NCBI GenBank assembly: GCA_031425455.1
Contig: JANPJJ010000199.1
Location: 1 to 18,209 of the forward strand
DNA length: 18,209 nucleotides
Reading direction: 5' to 3'
Origin: Sandaracinobacteroides sp031425455
GTDB taxonomy: Bacteria > Pseudomonadota > Alphaproteobacteria > Sphingomonadales > Sphingomonadaceae
The position numbers and the translations under genes are program-made. Position 1 is the stretch's first letter, and each line of letters starts with the position of its first letter. The notes under the pieces were generated by a model, which was given only the letters and a program-made list of their open reading frames with translations, did no database searches and was not told the origin of the DNA. Shown piece after piece: positions 14,766 through 18,209 of this stretch.

Positions 14766-16156
14766 TTCCGGTCTCCTTCACCCGGCTGGCCCAGTTCGAA
14801 GTCGCTCACCGGCCGTCGCGCCGGATCGTTCGTGTCGTAAAGCAGCGCGCCGTCCACCCACACCTTTTCGGGCCGCGAATAGACGCTCAGCGGATTGCCG
14901 CTCCACAGTACGATATCGGCCTGCTTGCCCGGCTCCAGCGACCCCACCTTGTCGGCGATGCCCAGCGCCTTCGCCGGGTTGATCGCCACCCAGGTCCAGG
15001 CCTCCTCGTCACGGATCGTCATCCCCATCCGCCGCCCGTTCGCCAGCGCCTTCGCGGTCTCCTGATTCAGCCGCTGGATGCCGTCGGCGTCGTCGCTATG
15101 GGTGATGGCACAGCCGCCGTCGGCATGCACGAACGGCAGATTTTCCTGAATGCCGTCGTAGCTTTCCATCTTGAAGCCCCACCAGTCGGCCCAGAGCGCA
15201 GCGCAGATACCGTTTTCCTTCAGCAGATCGGCGATCTTGTACGCCTCCACCGCATGGTGAAACGCGGAAACCTTGTAGCCGAACTCCTTCGACATCGCGA
15301 TGATGTTCGCCATCTCGTCGGCGCGGTAACAGTGGTTCTGCACCAGTATGCGCCCCTCCAGCACGCCGGCAAGCGTCTCCATCTGCAGGTCGCGCTTCAT
15401 CGGACCCTTCGACGCCTTCAGTCGCGCCTGATAATCCCGCGCATTGGCCCAGGTCTGGCGCATCATCGCCACATTGCCCATCCGCGTGCCGGGCATCTGC
15501 CCCTTGCCGCTGCCATAGACCCGCTTTGGGTTCTCGCCGCACGCCATTTTCAGGCTGAACGGCGCGCCTGGCATCATCATGTCCTCGGCAGTGCGGCCAT
15601 AGACGTTCTTCAGCGTCGTCCCGCGCCCGCCGAACAGATTGGCCGAGCCGGGCAACACGTGCAGCACCGTCACGCCCCCCGCCAGCGCCCGCGAAAAGCC
15701 CGGGTCCTGCGGCCATACCGAATGCACCGACCAGACTTCGGGGCGCACCGGTCCGGTGATCTCGTTGCCGTCCTGGTGCGCGGCGACGCCCGGCGACGGA
15801 TAGTCTCCCAGGTGCGAGTGGATGTCGATGATACCGGGCGTGACCCACTTGCCGGCCCCGTCGATCAGGGTGGCCCCGCCCTCGTTCACGCTCGCACCGA
15901 GCGCCACCACCTTCCCGGCCTCGAACCGCACCGCGCCGCCGTCCACGCGCCCGCCCTTGCCGTCGTAGATCGTCACGTTGCGGATCACCGTCGCCACGCC
16001 GGGCCACGGCCGATAGGTCGATGCAAACGCGCTCTCCGCGTCCGGCGCGCTGCCCGACAAAGCGGGGCCCGCAGGTGCCGCAATGTTTTGCCCGGTGGTC
16101 GCGCACCCCCCCAGCGCCAGCAGACCCGCCAGCACAATTACATGTCCGCCCAACAT
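14762..16156 (-). CDS. Amidohydrolase lipoprotein (imidazolonepropionase-like/dipeptidase type)
   Basis: This 464-residue enzyme would hydrolyse an amide or peptide-type bond outside the inner membrane. A lipoprotein signal ends in LLALGGC (cysteine 18). Metal ligands are visible: HSH (113 and 115) in WVTPGIIDIHSHLGDY, a probable carboxylated lysine K203 in FSLKMACGEN, H275 in ILVQNHCYRADE, H300/301 in SAFHHAVEAYK and D355 in THSDDAD. The C-terminal SLEPGKQADIVLWSGNPL returns to the beta-sandwich. Its place after a peptide transporter suggests a role in peptide or amino-acid derivative use, an inference from context. The ATG at 16156 overlaps the transporter stop (TGATG). Its end overlaps the second amidohydrolase-like gene by four bases, so the pair should be made in equal amounts. 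Confidence 0.9.
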   Translation of the reverse strand: MLGGHVIVLAGLLALGGCATTGQNIAAPAGPALSGSAPDAESAFASTYRPWPGVATVIRNVTIYDGKGGRVDGGAVRFEAGKVVALGASVNEGGATLIDGAGKWVTPGIIDIHSHLGDYPSPGVAAHQDGNEITGPVRPEVWSVHSVWPQDPGFSRALAGGVTVLHVLPGSANLFGGRGTTLKNVYGRTAEDMMMPGAPFSLKMACGENPKRVYGSGKGQMPGTRMGNVAMMRQTWANARDYQARLKASKGPMKRDLQMETLAGVLEGRILVQNHCYRADEMANIIAMSKEFGYKVSAFHHAVEAYKIADLLKENGICAALWADWWGFKMESYDGIQENLPFVHADGGCAITHSDDADGIQRLNQETAKALANGRRMGMTIRDEEAWTWVAINPAKALGIADKVGSLEPGKQADIVLWSGNPLSVYSRPEKVWVDGALLYDTNDPARRPVSDFELGQPGEGDRK

Positions 16157-17733
16157 CAAACCACTTTCCCCGGCTGCATCCCCGCGGCCGCCGGCTCCCC
16201 GATTTCAGCCCGGCCGGCAAGCGCATGGTCCTCCAGCGTATCCAGATGCATCAATCGCTTCACGAACGGCGACACCAGCAGCACCAGGCCCCCAATGCCG
16301 ATCGTCCACCAGCCGATGGTCGAATAGACCGCAAGCGTCGCCTCCTTCGTCATCGCGCCGCCCTCGCCGCCCGTCGCCGCGCCGATCACGCCGGCAAGGA
16401 ATTGGCCGCCCGCCGTCGCGAAGAACCAGGCACCCATGATCAGGCTGGCGAGATGCCGCGGCGCCAGCCGGTTCATCGCCGAAAGCCCCACGGGCGAGAT
16501 GCAAAGCTCTCCCGTCGTCGACAGCAGATAGAACAGGAAAACGAAGATCACCGGCGTCGCCACTTCGATCCCGATCGCCGACGCGCCGGCCACCAGCACC
16601 AGGAACGCCAGGCCCTGCTGCACCAGCGCCAGCCCGAACTTGGCCGGGGCCGAAGGCTCCAGATTGCGCCGCCCGAGCCAGGTCCAGCCAATCGCGAACA
16701 GCGGCGCCAGCACGATGATGTAGAACGGGTTGATCGACTGGAACAGCGAAGCCGGCACCCCGCCGCGATCCACATAGCGGTCGGTGAACAGGCTCATCGA
16801 TCCGCCCGCCTGCTCGAACAGCGCCCAGAACACCGGCTGCAATCCGATCAGAAACAATATGGCGTACATCCGCTCGCGCGGCTCCCGCTCCAGCTTCGAT
16901 GAAACCCACAGAACATACAAAAGCAGCCCCGCACCAGCCATCAGCAACAGTGTCTGGATCACCCCCGTTGCCTGGATCAGGAACCAGCAGACCGCAATCG
17001 CCCCCAGCGCCCCCAGATAGATCAGCGTTTCCAGCGGCACCCCCGCAACCCGCCGCTTCAGCGCGGCCGGCTCCGGCGGCTCGCCCTGCCCCTGCAACTC
17101 CGGCTTGCCCCATATGAACACGATCAACCCCAGCAGCATGCCCAACCCGGCCGCCCCGAAGCCATAAGCCCAGCCATAGGTCTCCCCCAGCCACCCGGCC
17201 GTCAGAACCCCCAGGAATGCCCCGATGTTCACCCCCATGTAGAAGATCGTATAGGCCCCGTCGCGGCGCACATCGGTCAGCGGATAGAGCTGCCCCACGA
17301 TCACCGAGATATTGGCCTTCAGAAATCCCGACCCCACGATGATGAACGAAAGCGCCGCCCAGAAGATGTTGATCGCGAACCCGTCGGAGCCCCCGTCCCC
17401 CTCCACCGCCATCAGGCAATGCCCGATCGTCAGCAGAACCGCCCCGAACAGCACCGCCTTGCGCTGCCCCAGCCAGCGATCCGCCAGATACCCCCCCAGA
17501 ACCGGCGTGATGTACACCAGGCTCCCATAGGCCGCGTAGATCACGTTCGCCTGGGTGTCCGCAAACAGCCAGTGCTTCGTAAGGTAGAAGATCAGCAGCG
17601 CCTTCATCCCATAGAAGGAAAAGCGCTCCCACATCTCGGCGAAGAACAGCACGAACAGCCCGCGCGGGTGGCCCAGCCAGGTCGGTCGGCCCCCATCCGG
17701 GGCCCCGGCGGCATCGCCTGCAGCATCGCCCAA
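16156..17733 (-). CDS. POT-family proton-dependent oligopeptide transporter
   Basis: This roughly 525-residue inner-membrane protein has about 12-14 hydrophobic segments. The hallmark E-x-x-E-R-F motif is in EMWERFSFYGMKALLIFYL, and GGYLADRWLGQRKAV and the FYMGVNIGAFLGVLTAGW block are also typical of POT/PTR2 peptide:proton symporters. The second half has FWALFEQAGGSMSLFTDR and STTGELCISPVGLSAMNRLAP, also family signatures. It would import di- and tripeptides. No ATG lies before the first TM; the TTG at 17733, with GGGAG seven bases upstream, is preferred over the more distant TTG at 17814. It is the first gene of a coupled set with the two amidohydrolases and is read away from the MoxR gene. 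Confidence 0.92.
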   Translation of the reverse strand: MGDAAGDAAGAPDGGRPTWLGHPRGLFVLFFAEMWERFSFYGMKALLIFYLTKHWLFADTQANVIYAAYGSLVYITPVLGGYLADRWLGQRKAVLFGAVLLTIGHCLMAVEGDGGSDGFAINIFWAALSFIIVGSGFLKANISVIVGQLYPLTDVRRDGAYTIFYMGVNIGAFLGVLTAGWLGETYGWAYGFGAAGLGMLLGLIVFIWGKPELQGQGEPPEPAALKRRVAGVPLETLIYLGALGAIAVCWFLIQATGVIQTLLLMAGAGLLLYVLWVSSKLEREPRERMYAILFLIGLQPVFWALFEQAGGSMSLFTDRYVDRGGVPASLFQSINPFYIIVLAPLFAIGWTWLGRRNLEPSAPAKFGLALVQQGLAFLVLVAGASAIGIEVATPVIFVFLFYLLSTTGELCISPVGLSAMNRLAPRHLASLIMGAWFFATAGGQFLAGVIGAATGGEGGAMTKEATLAVYSTIGWWTIGIGGLVLLVSPFVKRLMHLDTLEDHALAGRAEIGEPAAAGMQPGKVV

Positions 17734-17784
17734 ATTCAATCTCCCTTTGCGACCCGTCGTCAGGCAGGCTTCATCACGGCGGCG

Positions 17785-17814
17785 ATTGTTGCGCAGCCGC
17801 AGAGCCCCACGCAA
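17785..17814 (-). promoter_or_regulatory. Weak candidate promoter for the POT gene
   Basis: TTGCGT (17809-17814) is followed after 17-18 bases by CAACAAT (17785-17791) on the minus strand, about 50 bases before the chosen start codon. The -35 is fair for an alphaproteobacterium but the -10 is poor. The rest of the 213-bp divergent gap (17734-17946) shows ribosome binding sites at both ends and nothing else recognisable. Confidence 0.2.
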
Positions 17815-17946
17815 GCCCTATTGCGCCGAACCGACACGCCCTCCCCGGAATGTCCCGCCCGTACCCGTGCCCAAAGACCCCCTCCCAAAAGCCATATTGG
17901 CCAAACCATCGCCCTGCCCCCACAACGGGCGCCGAAAGGACCGCGA

Positions 17947-18209
17947 ATGAGCCACAAGACCCGTTTCGAGGGCACCGCCGACTATGTCGCGACAGACGAC
18001 CTGAAGGTCGCCGTCAACGCCGCCGCCACGCTGCGCCGCCCGCTGCTGGTGAAGGGCGAACCCGGCACCGGCAAGACGGTCCTCGCCCACGAAATCGCCA
18101 AAGCCCTCGATGCCCCGCTGCTCGAATGGCACATCAAGTCCACCACCAAGGCCCAGCAGGGCCTCTACGAGTACGACGCCGTCAATCGCCTCAGGGACAG
18201 CCAGCTCGG
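17947..18209 (+). CDS. MoxR-type AAA+ ATPase (5' part, cut by window end)
   Basis: Eighty-seven codons are present, starting MSHKTRFEGTADYVATDD at 17947 with AAGGA about seven bases upstream. Walker A GEPGTGKT is near residues 37-44, followed by AHEIAKAL and then IKSTTKAQQGLYEYDAV. The latter is a stretch typical of the MoxR/CbbQ-like AAA+ ATPases that remodel or activate partner enzymes, often with a von Willebrand A protein encoded next door. The rest of the gene, including Walker B and sensors, is outside the window. It is the only gene on the plus strand and is divergent from the POT gene. Confidence 0.85.
   Translation, partial: MSHKTRFEGTADYVATDDLKVAVNAAATLRRPLLVKGEPGTGKTVLAHEIAKALDAPLLEWHIKSTTKAQQGLYEYDAVNRLRDSQL

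Noticed and set aside
17747..17950. A 67-codon plus-strand frame in the divergent gap
   Set aside because: It is rich in arginine and proline, has no convincing ribosome site, and overlaps the start of the MoxR gene in another frame.

Overview
The window is about 65-70% GC by eye and is almost entirely coding. All genes but the last are read from the minus strand, so the biological order runs from high to low coordinates. The codon use, the long PstC and PstA permeases with N-terminal extensions, the phoR-pstSCAB-phoU-phoB order and the mix of SDR, amidohydrolase and POT genes suggest an alphaproteobacterium, probably a sphingomonad. That is an inference from gene content; no rRNA or other lineage marker is present.

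Layout in minus-strand reading order. (1) 17733-13461: a POT-family proton-coupled oligopeptide transporter and two secreted amidohydrolase-fold proteins, joined by TGATG and GTGA overlaps. The first amidohydrolase is a lipoprotein with a full metal-ligand set; the second seems to have lost its ligands. (2) 13448-11177: an NnrU-family membrane protein, an SDR oxidoreductase and an unrecognised protein, tightly packed. (3) 11177-11111: two near-identical 33-bp units, each holding a nine-codon ORF with its own Shine-Dalgarno sequence, which lead into the TTG start of phoR. (4) 11106-3530: the phosphate regulon phoR, pstS, pstC, pstA, pstB, phoU, phoB. PhoR senses, PhoB responds, PstSCAB imports phosphate and PhoU links transporter state to PhoR. 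Three 7-bp elements at an exact 11-bp period, a Pho-box-like array, lie inside the 3' end of phoR before pstS, and a hairpin sits in the phoR-pstS gap. (5) 3464-1985: a glycine-rich lipoprotein built of three 40-residue repeats, then an MFE-2-like SDR. (6) 1780-6: an ABC exporter whose reading frame breaks near 1130.

Divergent from the POT gene, a MoxR-type AAA+ ATPase starts at 17947 on the plus strand and runs off the window end.

No tRNA, rRNA, CRISPR array, insertion sequence or phage gene was seen. No gene-free stretch exceeds 300 bases; the two largest gaps are 1781-1984 and 17734-17946. Nothing here is clearly an unknown large system. The most unusual features are the mini-ORF relay before phoR, the internal Pho-box array, the paired catalytic/ligand-less amidohydrolases and the broken exporter gene.
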